Below, one piece after another: positions 26,901-37,300 of a DNA stretch of 64,000 nt. A program made the translations under genes and the position numbers. Location of the stretch: positions 868,001-932,000 of the forward strand of contig JACKFL010000006.1 of NCBI GenBank assembly GCA_020632495.1. Direction: 5' to 3'. How positions within the stretch are numbered: position 1 is the stretch's first letter; every line of letters starts with the position of its first letter. The notes beneath the pieces are model-generated. The model was given only the letters and a program-made list of their open reading frames with translations, did not search any database and had not been told where the DNA came from. Source of the stretch: Candidatus Omnitrophota bacterium. Its GTDB lineage: Bacteria > Omnitrophota > Gorgyraeia > Zapsychrales > Zapsychraceae.

Positions 26901-28895
26901 AAAACGGGGGTCCGCGTGCGCGAAGTAAAAGTCGACGATACTTCTGGCCATGTGGCCGGGCCTCGACGTGTCTTCGCTCAGATGTCTCCGGAGATTATAA
27001 AAATTCAATACAAACTGGTCTTGCTGCGCGCGCTCATCTTCCTTGGCCGTCATGATTTTCGTATGCTTTTCCTGTAGCTCCGCCATGATTTTGCGGGCTT
27101 CATCGTCAGTGACATCGTCTCTGCCGGCAAGTTCCTCTTCAAACTCACCGATGCGTTTGATGCGGTGCGTCAATTGCAAATCGGCCCCGGCATCCAGCTC
27201 GCGGGTCAGCGCGCGCAGGGCATAATGCAGGCGCAGGGTGTCATCTTTCAACTTGGCGGCTTTGGCGTCAAACCACAACTGGTCGCGGACGTGCCGCAGC
27301 ACGTCCCACTCGGTCAACTCTCCCGCGTCGGCCATGGCCTCACCGATTTCATGCAACAGGGCCAGCGGCTCGTCGATAAAATCTTCGGAGATCCCCATCA
27401 TCGTCTGTGTTCCGAGTCCGTGAATGCCGTAGCTGTTGCGTTGAAAGACGTAAAATTCCTCAGACGCCCTGCGCGAAGAAAACCATTGGAGCATCCGCTC
27501 CACGAGTTCCGATTCTTTCAGTCCGGATAATTTCTCGGCGACCTCTTCTGTGGAAAGAGTCCGGGAGAAACTCAGCGTAACGGTCCGGTCTTCCCCGGAG
27601 GTGATGTGCCGGCCCGGAAAACTGATGGTGGATGCGGCATGGTCGACCGTCACGGGGCCGCCCAGAATGTACTTGCCGATGAGCCCTCCAAGGGCCACCG
27701 GTCCGGAAGTTGTCCAGGGGGCCAGCCGGACCGACATCCGGTATTTGTCGCCGACGGCCGAGGCATCCACGGAGGCGGCGTCCACGACATTCTGCAGGGG
27801 GATCTGATCGAATTCCTCGCCCCCCGAGAAATATTTGCGCGGGATGACCTGCCGGCTAAAGTCGTCATAATCCTCCCGGATGAGATTAAAGACTCCCTTT
27901 TTGTAGGCCCGGATGTATTGCCGGTAAATTTTATCTTTGATATCCGGGTCCGGCCCCTCCACGCCGACGATTTTCTCCTGATCGACGTAGAGATCCGCGA
28001 GCAGGCTTTCTTTGAGGGTAATTTTGTACCACCGGGACAATATCAGCGCGTTGTAGATCTGCCGCAGCGGCGCGAAGTGCGTCCCTTCATTTACCTCCTG
28101 TTCGATGCGCGGCAGGATGATGTCGCGAACGATTTGCGTCGCGACTTCGCCGTATTCATCGCTGCGTTCCGTTCGCTTCTCCGGCGCAACGGTCTGCGCG
28201 GAAGAGTTTTCTGACAAGGCCAAATAATCTTCTTCCATCAAGACCCGTAACCGGCTTTTGACGACGTACACGTTGGCGCCGTCTTCATAAACGGCGGCGG
28301 TGTCCGGAATAATCCACACCTTGTGAAAGGTATTCACGGGGATGTCGGTGACGCCGAAACGCTGCCGGGCCTCCCGGCGCACCGTCGACCAGAACCGGTC
28401 GCCGAGATCTTTTTCCGGGTACAGCAGGGACGCCGTCATTTGTTTGAGGAGATAGTCCTGGGCCAGCATATCACGGCCGAGCAGAGTCTTGCTCAACGCG
28501 GACGGGATGATGCGGTCGGCTTCGTCGGGGGACAGATTAACCCACAGATCTTCTTCGGGCAGGGTCAATGAGGCCAGGAAATATTTGATGAGGCGCAGGG
28601 ACTCTTCTTGCAGCCGCTCGCCCGACAGGTTGCTGTGGCCGCTTTCCAGGTAAAAATCAAATCGGAACGGATCTTCCGGATGGATGGTCATGCCTTTGAG
28701 CATGACCGGGGCATGCGCCGGGCTCAGTTCCAGCAGCATCCCGGGCGCGGGGAGTTCTGCCGCCGTTGTGACGGGCGCTTGCGCAGACGTATTGCGGACC
28801 GGATAAACCGTCATCGCAGCAATCAGTATGAAAGCCGTGACGGCGCCGGGTTTTCGCCGCGGGCGGTGTTGATAATTCAGGAACGGGTTTCGCAT
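23904..28895 (-). CDS. Giant exported protein with gluzincin-like HExxH motif, paralogue of 31340-40207
   Basis: About 1663 residues. A signal peptide (core VTAFILIAAMTVYP, end near TSAQA) is followed by a domain of about 350 residues shared with the larger giant: YFLASLTLPEEDLWVNLSP, IPVNTFHKVWIIPDTAAVYE and RKYFSGG align directly. A long helical, HEAT-like middle follows. Near residue 1276 AHELMHLILDVE gives HExxH, and VHEALAD at about 1301 supplies the E-x3-D of gluzincin metallopeptidases; activity is unproven. The last 70 residues begin GGIDFN and match the tail of the other giant. ATG 28895 is chosen over an in-frame GTG at 28922 because it places the signal peptide best. It is probably periplasmic or surface located. 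Confidence 0.82.
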   Translation of the reverse strand: MRNPFLNYQHRPRRKPGAVTAFILIAAMTVYPVRNTSAQAPVTTAAELPAPGMLLELSPAHAPVMLKGMTIHPEDPFRFDFYLESGHSNLSGERLQEESLRLIKYFLASLTLPEEDLWVNLSPDEADRIIPSALSKTLLGRDMLAQDYLLKQMTASLLYPEKDLGDRFWSTVRREARQRFGVTDIPVNTFHKVWIIPDTAAVYEDGANVYVVKSRLRVLMEEDYLALSENSSAQTVAPEKRTERSDEYGEVATQIVRDIILPRIEQEVNEGTHFAPLRQIYNALILSRWYKITLKESLLADLYVDQEKIVGVEGPDPDIKDKIYRQYIRAYKKGVFNLIREDYDDFSRQVIPRKYFSGGEEFDQIPLQNVVDAASVDASAVGDKYRMSVRLAPWTTSGPVALGGLIGKYILGGPVTVDHAASTISFPGRHITSGEDRTVTLSFSRTLSTEEVAEKLSGLKESELVERMLQWFSSRRASEEFYVFQRNSYGIHGLGTQTMMGISEDFIDEPLALLHEIGEAMADAGELTEWDVLRHVRDQLWFDAKAAKLKDDTLRLHYALRALTRELDAGADLQLTHRIKRIGEFEEELAGRDDVTDDEARKIMAELQEKHTKIMTAKEDERAQQDQFVLNFYNLRRHLSEDTSRPGHMARSIVDFYFAHADPRFPVGRFAPVHQYLDTIPEDKQNELLNSLLTEVQTRLIDTDVPARQRDYVLEIILELFRQSRFKFDARSSRRITRGLVRLIRTGIHPVSVSADDVAGIPDIDKYFHYAPPEDPRATAPRIGGFRARLAQFLPARLTGKDIKLYFREDFRYQTNVVRDPEIRTRLFSLHTKAHNNQEIIGRIYQIIRTGSLKDPQDEIWAYLVDALDNGGLSLEQRSFILSLLSRSMSFDYNPETVSRLVRAALRLHTESRAVQHREMALNAVSMYARHKTSHMQIREEVLAFARADLPDLLEESSRRGKRLDEYSSLISEDPARDSGGFPRDPVLDQLKAEHYEVFLQAVRKLSLISDLTDMAHKNNPRDPFTRETAAILTGIYSDPRWDIHIKSQVGTMLLEMAESGHQQIVSFLQDTFDIQKELATLFTPNVAVNRNSVSWLLSEKLDIRSAHLLIRRHRDSDEFLLSILRTRELDVRLRLSAYTYYLAKLQIQLQGPPDMRESARDALEHILPGIREQLTAEAQDFLVKFSQDNQNYDEMYSDALLQDELAKTYVTAVSLIVGKRLHLTSPETDLQIGQRIARTRFIPPMYGANSNLMLGGGLLSENPQRAALFVQIVAHELMHLILDVELKFHARGLPFAVVHEALADTLSHVVSEELALDSDVKMRYAHYDREYENVSTDDLYTIESHEGARAQIQLLRQRLRILGKTLSWEQLLTAGITVIKDQRVRRRSLAEIMSIWFRTAYTLEQDPSRIRRATFHERFYQVPATEEDPDAHRVRILDAQGIDASLDSDAAMLGRPWTLKGARRILSEAENYPEKLVEKAVQKVAAADDPEDHPTLKKMGYERWELWVARVSETEITMESGMGGVRSQRTYDGDRIWVGPGSSTGDFVERNTFDIWDGGNPRQGWVATAGHEWRKKKADTADGKKDEAQLADVGGIDFNTVPVTRYGRGADLDPPPARTAPLSVPVFDGLVPEVIQLVPVSQLLSLSAAPSAEAGAGLSISP

Positions 28896-29039
28896 ATATC
28901 GGATCCGCCGGGGACCGCGCACGGACAGCCGGCGGACAGCATCAAAACAGAGACTGCCGGATCAATATAAATGGATATGGGATTGGGGATCGGATTTGGG
29001 TAAGACGGCACGTGGATGCTGCTTCAAATGCCTGGTGTA

Positions 29040-29067
29040 ATTATAGCATTATATTAAGGTAGGGCAA
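29040..29067 (-). promoter_or_regulatory. Promoter of the 1663-residue giant
   Basis: On the minus strand TTGCCC, 16 bases, then TATAAT, preceded by the extended -10 dinucleotide (TGC before TATAAT). It lies about 140 nt before the start codon. The remainder of 28896-29102 holds no other visible element. Confidence 0.6.
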
Positions 29068-29102
29068 ATCTTTTCGCGTACAGGTGAGCGGTGCCGGTCC
29101 GG

Positions 29103-29474
29103 CTACGCGGCGTTTGGTTGGAAGCCGTCGTCCTTCAGTGTCTGGATAGCCGTATCTCTATGGTCCCCTTGGAGTTCGATAATTCCTCCCGCCTCGTCTA
29201 TCGTCTGGGTCCCGCCTGAGGCGGCCTGGCGTTTCATGGCCTTGGTCAATGTCTTGAGATAGCCGGCGTCCGCCGGTAATCCGGAAATAACCGTCACGAC
29301 CTTGCCGCGCCGGCCCTTCTTTTCCAGGCGGACCACGGGATGGAACTGTTCCGGTTTGGGTTTGGCCGGATCAAAGCTGCGGCACGTGCAGTCCGGCAGC
29401 GCCTTGCGGCAGGCCGGACAGATCTTCTCGCCCTGTTCGTTGGTGGGGAATATGGAATCGGGAATATCGATCAT
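29103..29474 (-). CDS. yciH: YciH/SUI1 family translation factor-like protein
   Basis: 123 residues. A short N-terminal zinc-ribbon-like part (CPACRKALPDCTC) precedes the SUI1/eIF1 fold: VVRLEKKGRRGKVVTVISGL, LKTLTKAMKRQAASGGT, and GIIELQGDHRDTAIQTLKDD. YciH proteins bind the small ribosomal subunit and affect start selection. The start is a minus-strand ATG with no clear Shine-Dalgarno sequence; a heptamer array lies about 20 bases upstream. Confidence 0.93.
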   Translation of the reverse strand: MIDIPDSIFPTNEQGEKICPACRKALPDCTCRSFDPAKPKPEQFHPVVRLEKKGRRGKVVTVISGLPADAGYLKTLTKAMKRQAASGGTQTIDEAGGIIELQGDHRDTAIQTLKDDGFQPNAA

Positions 29475-29491
29475 CGTGGTGTACTGATTAC

Positions 29492-29520
29492 CAGCGGTTA
29501 GCGGAAAGCGTTAAGCGGCG
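29492..29520. repeat. Heptamer array (AGCGGNN type), left arm
   Basis: Reads AGCGGTT, AGCGGAA, AGCGTTA, AGCGGCG in exact 7-bp steps. It pairs with the inverted arm at 30613-30639 on the other side of the IS element (18 of about 19 bases complementary). Confidence 0.8.
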
Positions 29521-29594
29521 AGTGTATAGGATGCACTATTTGGGATTAGGGAATAGCGGTCAGGACTGTCGAGGCTCTGATCGCTGATCCCCCT

Positions 29595-29620
29595 AATTTC
29601 TAACCGCTAAACCCTTTCTA
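29595..29620. repeat. Degenerate heptamer array left of the IS element
   Basis: Contains TAACCGCTAAACCC, an inverted-orientation version of the AGCGGNN words. The IS element begins ten bases to the right. Confidence 0.5.
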
Positions 29621-29629
29621 GTCTCTAGC

Positions 29630-30612
29630 TGTGATGTTTCAGGACATCGGTAACACATTTCTTTGGTAGAATTGCACCAAAGGAGGGTGTCCGATGAATT
29701 CCCGAATATCACGTAAAGTCAAGTTACGGTGCATCGAATTAATTAATAACGGTAATTCTGTCACCGATATCGCTAAGCTCTTTGATTTAAGCCGAAAGAC
29801 CATCTATAAATGGTTAAATCGGTATCAGGAACTGGGCATCGAGGGACTTGAGGATCATTCTACCCGGCCCCAGAATTCGCCTGGCGCATTATCGGATCAT
29901 GTTATACAACAGATCATATCCCTGCGAGTAAAGGAGAAGATCGGCCCAGCTCGCATTGCATTGCGTTTGGGTTTAACTCACAGTAGCGTTTATCGTACGC
30001 TTTGCCGGCAAGGCCTCCAGTACCTGCAGCCGAAAAAACCGAGGAAGAAGCCCCAGCGATATGAAAAAACTTATCCCGGTGAACTTTTACATCTGGATAC
30101 TAAAACGCTTGTTCCGCTACGTCGAGGATATCCCAAAGAGCATCAGTTTGCTATTCTGGATGATTACTCCAGAGAAGCTTTCTGTCGCATTTATCCGGCC
30201 GCAACTACTCGTGCGGCCACAGATTTTTTATATTTGGCCTTAGAATACTACAATTATCCTGTTAAGGCCGTGTTAACCGATAACGCTTTTTGTTTTTCGA
30301 TGCGCTATGCCGCTCATGCCAGTCGTTTAACTTTATTCGCCCAAACGTGCCGGGATTTAGGCATTCGGCATTACCTTTTGCGACCGTATCATCCTGAAAC
30401 AAATGGCAAAGTTGAGCGCTTTTTTAGAACCATTGATGATGAGTGCTATAATCGTATCCGCTTGCGCAATAGTCTTCATCGCTCACAGGTTCTTGATGCC
30501 TTCGTTCAGCACTACAATTTTAGGCGCCCGCACTTGAGTTTAAAGGGTCTGACGCCGGTTCAGCGCAGAATCAATTACTTTAATTCTGTTACCGATGTCC
30601 TGGAATAACACA
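29630..30612 (+). mobile_element. IS481-family insertion sequence, complete
   Basis: The element is about 983 bp. Left end TGTGATGTTTCAGGACATCG and right end (reverse complement) TGTGTTATTCCAGGACATCG are inverted repeats extending through CGGTAACA with a few mismatches. The six bases TCTAGC flank both ends directly and look like a target-site duplication. The single transposase gene is intact and its stop codon lies inside the right inverted repeat. It sits within the AGCGGNN heptamer array. Confidence 0.9.
29694..30608 (+). CDS. IS481-family DDE transposase
   Basis: 304 residues. N-terminal helix-turn-helix (NSVTDIAKLFDLSRKTIYKW, residues about 22-41) followed by a second DNA-binding helical part. 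The rve-type catalytic core carries D135 (LLHLDTKTL), D196 (VLTDNAF) and E241 (NGKVERFF). Length and motif spacing match full-length IS481 transposases, so the element is probably active or recently active. GGAGG lies seven to eight bases before the ATG. Confidence 0.94.
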   Translation: MNSRISRKVKLRCIELINNGNSVTDIAKLFDLSRKTIYKWLNRYQELGIEGLEDHSTRPQNSPGALSDHVIQQIISLRVKEKIGPARIALRLGLTHSSVYRTLCRQGLQYLQPKKPRKKPQRYEKTYPGELLHLDTKTLVPLRRGYPKEHQFAILDDYSREAFCRIYPAATTRAATDFLYLALEYYNYPVKAVLTDNAFCFSMRYAAHASRLTLFAQTCRDLGIRHYLLRPYHPETNGKVERFFRTIDDECYNRIRLRNSLHRSQVLDAFVQHYNFRRPHLSLKGLTPVQRRINYFNSVTDVLE

Positions 30613-30639
30613 TCTAGCCGCTTACCGCTAACCGCTGAA
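30613..30639. repeat. Heptamer array right of the IS element (inverted arm)
   Basis: Reads AGCCGCT, TACCGCT, AACCGCT; reverse complement of the array at 29492-29510. It would be continuous with 29595-29620 if the IS and one duplication copy were removed. Confidence 0.75.
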
Positions 30640-30659
30640 ATTCGCGCATATCAGGCACA

Positions 30660-31250
30660 TCATGTCGCTTCATAATTCAGCGTCTTAATCTTCGCGTTGA
30701 TTTGATCACGGATATCAGGGTAGGAATCTTCCAGCAGTTCGAGGGATTTCTTGTAGGCAGCGTACGCCGCGGTTTTGTTGCCCATGCGAAAATAGACATC
30801 GGCCAGATTCTCATAAGTTACGGCCCGGTCCGGTTCGAGTTCGAGGGCCTTGTTCAGATAGGTAATGGCCTCTTCGGAATGTCCGATCTGGTTGAGATAC
30901 CAGCCCTTGTTGTGGTAGATGGTGGCGTAGTCCGGCTCAACTTCGATGCCTTTGTCGAAATCCGCCAGGGCGGCCATCAGATTGCCGCCGGAATCGATGC
31001 GGCACAGGGCGCGGTCGTTGTAAGCGGCGCCGTCATGGGGATTGTAGCGGATCGCATCATCGAGACAGCGGATCGCCGCGGCGTAATCTTCCCTCAGGAT
31101 GGCGTGCTGGGCGCGGAAGTACATAATCTCACCCAGGTTCTCTTCTTCCACGGCCCGTTCCAGCCCGATGTCCGCGATCGCACGGGCCCGGATCGTTTCC
31201 CCGAAGGTGATGGCATAGTCTAGTTGTCGTCTGAGTTCGGCGTATATCAT
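30660..31250 (-). CDS. TPR-repeat protein
   Basis: 196 residues, no signal peptide. Four to five tetratricopeptide units are clear: LREDYAAAIRCLDDAIRYNP, MAALADFDKGIEVEPDYATI, SEEAITYLNKALELEPDRAV and NKTAAYAAYKKSLEL. These usually mediate protein-protein contacts. It lies between the IS element and the 2955-residue giant but has its own -10 box, so a functional link to the giant is not shown. Confidence 0.88.
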   Translation of the reverse strand: MIYAELRRQLDYAITFGETIRARAIADIGLERAVEEENLGEIMYFRAQHAILREDYAAAIRCLDDAIRYNPHDGAAYNDRALCRIDSGGNLMAALADFDKGIEVEPDYATIYHNKGWYLNQIGHSEEAITYLNKALELEPDRAVTYENLADVYFRMGNKTAAYAAYKKSLELLEDSYPDIRDQINAKIKTLNYEAT

Positions 31251-31251
31251 A

Positions 31252-31280
31252 TTGTGTCCATTATAACCTATTTGTGTCCA
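31252..31280 (-). promoter_or_regulatory. -10 box and direct repeat in front of the TPR gene
   Basis: TATAAT on the minus strand (31260-31265) lies nine bases before the ATG, so the transcript would be nearly leaderless. TTGTGTCCA occurs twice, at 31252-31260 and 31272-31280, exactly 20 bp apart and bracketing the -10 box; this could be an operator. Confidence 0.4.
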
Positions 31281-31339
31281 AGGAAAAGCAAATATCGCGC
31301 GTTGTTTGCGTATTATTACGGAGCGGTCGCGACCGTTCC

Positions 31340-34300
31340 CTACAAAGGTGTTGCCGCCGCGTACAATTCCGGTTCCTTCTCGACGGCGCCGAGGATCAAC
31401 GGCAGATTGGTGATCGGTGTGACATTGATAATCACCGGGAGCAGCCCTTCGATCTGGACCGGTTCCAGCGAGTCGGTATCAACGGGGATATTCAATTCGA
31501 GCCGGTCGCCTTCGATCTGAAGTTCCAGCAGGTTGGGATTCAAATCGATACCCCCGACCTCCTCCTGCTGCGGCAGGACGCTGCGGTCGCCGGCGACCGC
31601 GAGGTTGGCGATCAGACCGCTTTCGGCTGCGCTGTCCGTTGCGTCGCGCGTCGGCGTAATATCAGGCGTTTCCTCCGCGGCCCGGATCCGCTGTTGGGCC
31701 GGGGTCTGGCGCGGCACAGTGGTTGCGGCCAACTGATCGAATTCCTCTTTCACATCCCCGTAGTCCTGCGGAAAGGCCTGCGACAGGCGGCGGATCGCGG
31801 TGCCCACGGTCATCCGCGGCGCCAGCCGCGCGATCGTCCGGTTCCCGCCGCGGTCCAGCCATTCCTTGAGGATATCGACGTAAGCTTGGGTGACCGGCCG
31901 GCCGGCCTTGATGAGACCGCGCAGAATCGGCATGGCTATCCCCATCGAGCGCGGACCGAAACCGCGCCCGCGCAGCGACGTCTCCAGGTACATCGTCGCG
32001 GCATTTTCCGCCAACGGCACCTGCAGCAATTCTCCCAGCGCGTCGATAATCTCGAAGTTGCGCAGGTCCACCAGCGTCTCCAAATTTTCCCGCACGAAGC
32101 GCGGTCCCATGCTGCGGATCAGGTTGACGAACGTCTCGGTCAACGCGCGCGGATTGGCCTCGGCCCGGCGCAGTGAGCGGCGGATCAGCGGAAAGACGAA
32201 GCCGCGCAGCATCACGCGCGTAAACGGGTTGCGGGTGGTCGCCAGTTTCTCGGACAGGATTTGCCGCGAAATGGCGATCAGCTCGGTGCTCTGCGCCTGG
32301 TCTATCGATGTGGTATCGGTGGCGACAAAGTATTTGGCCTGCTCCTGGGCGGCGGCGGACGCTTCTTCCTGCGTCATCCCGATATAGTCGGCCAGGGCCT
32401 GCAAGGTATCGACGCCGTTATTAAAGTCCGTCGGGAACAACCAGATCGCCTGGGTGAAGGCCTTCATAAATGTTGAGAATTCCTGCTCGGCCCGCGTACG
32501 CGACGCCCCCTCCAATGTGCGCGATCCGATCACGCTCATCGTCATCTTCAAGTCGTACCCCTGGTCCAGGATGCCTTGGATAGTGTCCTGGGTAATGTTG
32601 GCGAAGGTCGCGGTCCGTCCGTCGGCATGCTGGGTGTTGAGAAAGATTTGGTCGATGCCGCGTTTGATGACATCGCTTTGCCGCAACGACAAACCTTTGA
32701 GCAGGGTCTTGACGCCCTCGATCTGACGCGGGTTGAGCCGGCCGACATTGCCGCGGTCGATCATAGCCAACCGACCGTCCGGGGCAAACAGGACATTCCC
32801 TTGATGGAGATCGGCGTGGAAGCGGCCGTCAACGAGGATCTGACGCAGCAACAGCTGCCGCAGCAGTCCGCGGATTCTATCATAGTCATATTTTTCCAGT
32901 TCGTCGGCAAGGTCTGCCAATTCGTTGTCGGCATAGCCGGCTTTTTTCAGACTCAGCACGATGCTGGCCCGCCGGGGGCTGACCTCCCGCAGCTGCTCAA
33001 AGACCTGCTGCGCCGCAGGCATACTGTAACCGGCCTTAAGGACATCTTCGAGCGTGACCGGATTGTGCTGTTCGCCCAGGCTGGACAACGGCACGCCCGG
33101 GATCTCTTCTTCAACGATCAGCCGCCGGGAGGCAAAAAAGATCTTGGGATGAGCGATGGTCACTTCGGCCGCTTCGGCAAAGGCCTCGGCCCAGTCGGTA
33201 TCGAGGTCCGTGATCAACCGGTGGAAGCCGGCCTCATTACGCAGGTCCTGCTCCAGGTCCACCCATTCCTTGACCGTCTCCACCATTTCGTCGACGCTGC
33301 TGATCGACTCGCCGCGGATGGTCTCGCCTTCCAGGTCCACGGCGACCGCGTCCAGGGCGTCGTAGTCGGAGCCGAGGGTGGCGTCCATATTCGGACGTAC
33401 GATCTTGTACACGGCGGCGCGGGCCATTTCTCCGATATCGAATCCGTGCTCATCGGCCTTGGCGATGATATATCCGGCGAAACGCTCAAAGGACAAATCA
33501 CCTTCCTGAAAACTGTCGAGCCGCTCCCGGATCTCGGCGGCCTCCTGTGCGCCGACCTGAAACGTTAACGCCCCGGCCACGGCTTCAATGTCGTTCCAGC
33601 GGCCGCGGTTGACCTGTTTGATAGACGCGCTGCCGGCCGTAGTGGTGATGCTGTTGACCACGCGGTCGGCAAAGGGGAGTTCATTCTTGAGCACGGAGAC
33701 CGTGGCGATCTTGGAGACCTCCGGAGCCTGATTGCGCAGGCTGCCCAGGCTGCTGCGTAAACTCGCGTCGGGGACCAGGGTGTCATTTTCTGAAAGAAAC
33801 TGCGCCACCTTGATCCACACCGGACCCATCACACCGAGCAGCACGGCGAGCCGTTCGCCCAGACTGGTAAACGTGAAATCATCGCGGAAGCCGAGATCGG
33901 CCAGGGCCTTGATCACCTGGACCCTTTTATACGCCGGATACGCCTCCATCACCACTTTGAAGACACGGCCGATCATCACCCGGCCGGTCTCGGTGATCCC
34001 TTCTACCCCGACTGGAAAGACCGTCTGAAAGAGCTGGTCGAGCAGGTCGCGCATCACTTCCCGGTCCGCCTCGGTCCGCGGATCGAGAACCCCGTTGTCG
34101 CCGAGCATAAACCCTTCGATAAAGCGGTTGCGGATCGACGCGGGCAGAAGTTGAACGTCCTCGGGCAGGGTGGTCAGATCGATGCGGTAACGGTCTTCCG
34201 TTTCCGTTACGAAGGGCGGTTTCTCCTGAACGCCGACGACCCACAACAGGACATCGCGTTTGTCCGCCGTCTTGGCCCCGCCGAACAGATGCTGCAGCGT

Positions 34301-37300
34301 CTCGGACACAAAGTCTTCATTGCGCAGGTCCCGGTTGCGTGCCAGCAGATTGTTGACATACAGCAGCTGCGACACATCATCGGCCTGGTCGAGCCGGGTG
34401 ATATAACGTCCGGCGACGGAGGTGAGCAGTTCGTCGCGCAGGATGCTCGGTTCGGGCATGAATCTGGTCAGCGCCTCCAGCTGGGCCTCCAGGCCGAGCC
34501 CGGCGCTTTCCGGCAGCTGCCGCCAGAGGAGATACGCGGTGGCCCCGTAGCGGGCGACCTTTTGCGGTGAAAATACCTGCGGGATGATCGTGGTATAAAA
34601 ATCGAGCAGACCGTTGATGCGTTGTGCGGGAACGCTCAGCTCCGAACTCAAACGCTGCAGCCGGCCGACGTCATCGTCCATTTCACCCAGCAGGGTCCAC
34701 AGGTCCCCGTCCCCCTGTCCGGCGCGTTGCGCGGCCTGGGCCAGGATGTCCAGTCCGTCGACGATTTCCGGGAAGATGTCGGTTTCCCACAGATCGAGGA
34801 TCCCGTCTTTGATGATCGACTTGCCCGGCAGGACGCCGGCCATCCACCCCAGACGCTCATCGAGTGTACGGTAGTCGCCGTAGACATAACCGCTCCCTTC
34901 GGACTTGATGTAGGCATTGAACAATTGCGAAAACGCGGACGAACGCAGGAAGAAGGTCTTCAGGACCTGCCGGTAAGAGACCTTTTGCCCGAACCGTGTC
35001 CGCCGCAGATAATCGCCCAGCGGATTGCTCCGGTCGATGCCGGCATTGGGATTCTGCAACAGCGCCTGAAATTCGGGAAAGCGCGCCTGCAGGCCGTTGG
35101 CCTCTACATAACTCTGCCACACCTTGTCGAGCGCCGCCGACGGAATGAGTCTGCCCACGAGGTTCTCGCGGACCGTGTCGAACGGCAGTGAGTTGATCGC
35201 CTCCTGATCGAAGCGCAACGACAGGTCCGTGCTGCTGATACGCACCGATCCGTCTTCGGAGCTGATTACATAGGAGACGCTGGTCCGCATGATTTCGTCC
35301 AGGCGTTCGACCGGGGTGCCGGTGCGGTCCCACTGCGGATTGGCCAGCTTTTTGAATAATATCGCCGCCAGCAGGTTCGAGAAGCCGTCTTCGGCGCCGT
35401 TGATCGTAAATTGTTCCTCGCGGTACTCGACGTTGGCTTGGGTCGCCAGGTAGCGCACCCGCTGGGAGAGCAGGTCGCGCAATTGTCCTACCGACATGTC
35501 AACCAGTTCGGTCACAAACAGCTGCGGTCCCGCGGATTCCGCGACGTTCCAGCCGAACGTATGCAGCGCCAAGCTGGACGGCAGCGACGCCACGCTCTGG
35601 TTCTCACCGAATTCCGGCTGCCGGCCGGTCGCCTCGGCGCGATAATCCGCCGGCGCGCCCTCTTCGACCCGGCGGGACGCGCTGATCTTGAGTTCCAGGG
35701 CCACGGCCGGGCTGAGTTTCAGGAGGGCCGCGTGCACGGCCTCACGGCGTTCAACATCGGTGCCGCCGCGCGCGTCGATCCGTTCCCGGATAAGGTTCAG
35801 ATAGACCGCCACCGACGCGGCATCCGGACGAAATGTTTTTGAGGTTTGTGTATAGGTATACTCAAGAATTCCGACGGCGGTGTTCTTTAAAACGGAGGCC
35901 GTCCCGGCGTCCGCAGTTTCGGCGGCCTTGGCAGGCAGGGATTTGCCGGCAAAGGCGACGAGATTGGCCAGGGCGTCTTTCTGCGAGAACATCCCCAGGA
36001 ACCACAGGACAATATCACGCGAGTCATTTCCCATTTCCGCGGCGAAATAGTCCAGCAACACCTGGGTCTGATCGGTGACGCCGCTGGACCCGAGGAAAAT
36101 CCGGTAGAAGACATTCTGCCGGTCGCCGTAGGACAGCCGGGAAGACATGAAGTCAAAGATCTCGCTGACCGGTGTTCCCTGCTTGAGCGCGTTCTGAATC
36201 ATGGTCTGGACGGAGAACCCTTCGCGCGCGAGATAGTCGGCGACCGCCCAGTCCGGCAATTGTTGCAGGGTATTGAAATCACCGACGGTGTTGGCGATAT
36301 TCCGGAAATTCAGACGCGTTTCGCGTTGAAAGATCTCGGAGGCCGCCGCGGTGCGGAACGGTTGCGCCTGATAGAGGGCCCGCATTTCACTGAAGACGGC
36401 GCTCAGCGCGTTAAAGGTTGTCCCTCCCCTGGTCATGCCCTCGGCCTTAACGGTGTCCAGCAGCTGTTCCAGTTCAACGTCGCGCAGCTGTTCCGGGTTT
36501 TCACGCCAGGCGCGCCGCAGGTACTGCGTGGCGGTGTGATCGTCGACGATCGCCGCAATCTCTTCGGGGCCCAACTCGAGCCGGCGCGCGTTCTCGACGG
36601 CCTCGGCCAGGTGGGCCAAGGTTCCGGGCGCCTGCAGGGTGTTTTGGTAGTAGTCCGTAGCGACAATCCGCTGCCCCGTGTAAAAGGTGACCCGGTCGCC
36701 GGCCATGTCGACGGCGATGTCGAGCGGAAAGTCACGGGAGAAGACGCGCACGTAGGCCTCGAACATTTGCTGCCGCTCTTCATCCGTGGCGTCGAGCAGG
36801 CGTTCCAGGCCGCCGAAGCGCCGCCACTGGAAGTTGTTCGGCGTGCCGATCGCCGCGCCGCCCCGGGACAGCAGGTATTGGGTCAGCAGGATTTCCTGCA
36901 GCGCCTGCCGGTCGGCTGCGGACTCCGTGCTGCGGAAACGCGGGTTGGCGACATACAGATCGTTGCTGCGCTGCTGAAGCCGGACCTTGACGCTGGTGGT
37001 GGGGACCGTGATCTCCTTGGCGGTCTCCTGTCCGATCGCCTTGCTGTAGAAAAAGGCCGAGATCAACCGCCGGGGATTGCGCAGCGCCGCGGATATTTCT
37101 TCGTCGGATACTTCCTGGTCGCGTTGAAATAGCCGCATCAACTCCTCGACCTCGGAACGCGGCAACAGAAAATCGGAGAAGTCCGCGGCGCCCAGCTTCA
37201 GGCCCTGACGTTCGTAGGCCTCACGCAGCGTGCGGATGAGCTGACGGCTGCGCAGGTCGCGGTCGGTCGGCTCACCGCGCATACGGGCCAGCCGGCTGTC

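Noticed and set aside
32576..33568. 330-codon plus-strand open frame inside the large giant gene, and several similar ones at 36260-37132, 31274-32176 and 27606-28214
   Set aside because: They are antisense frames kept open by high GC and codon bias; none has recognisable motifs.
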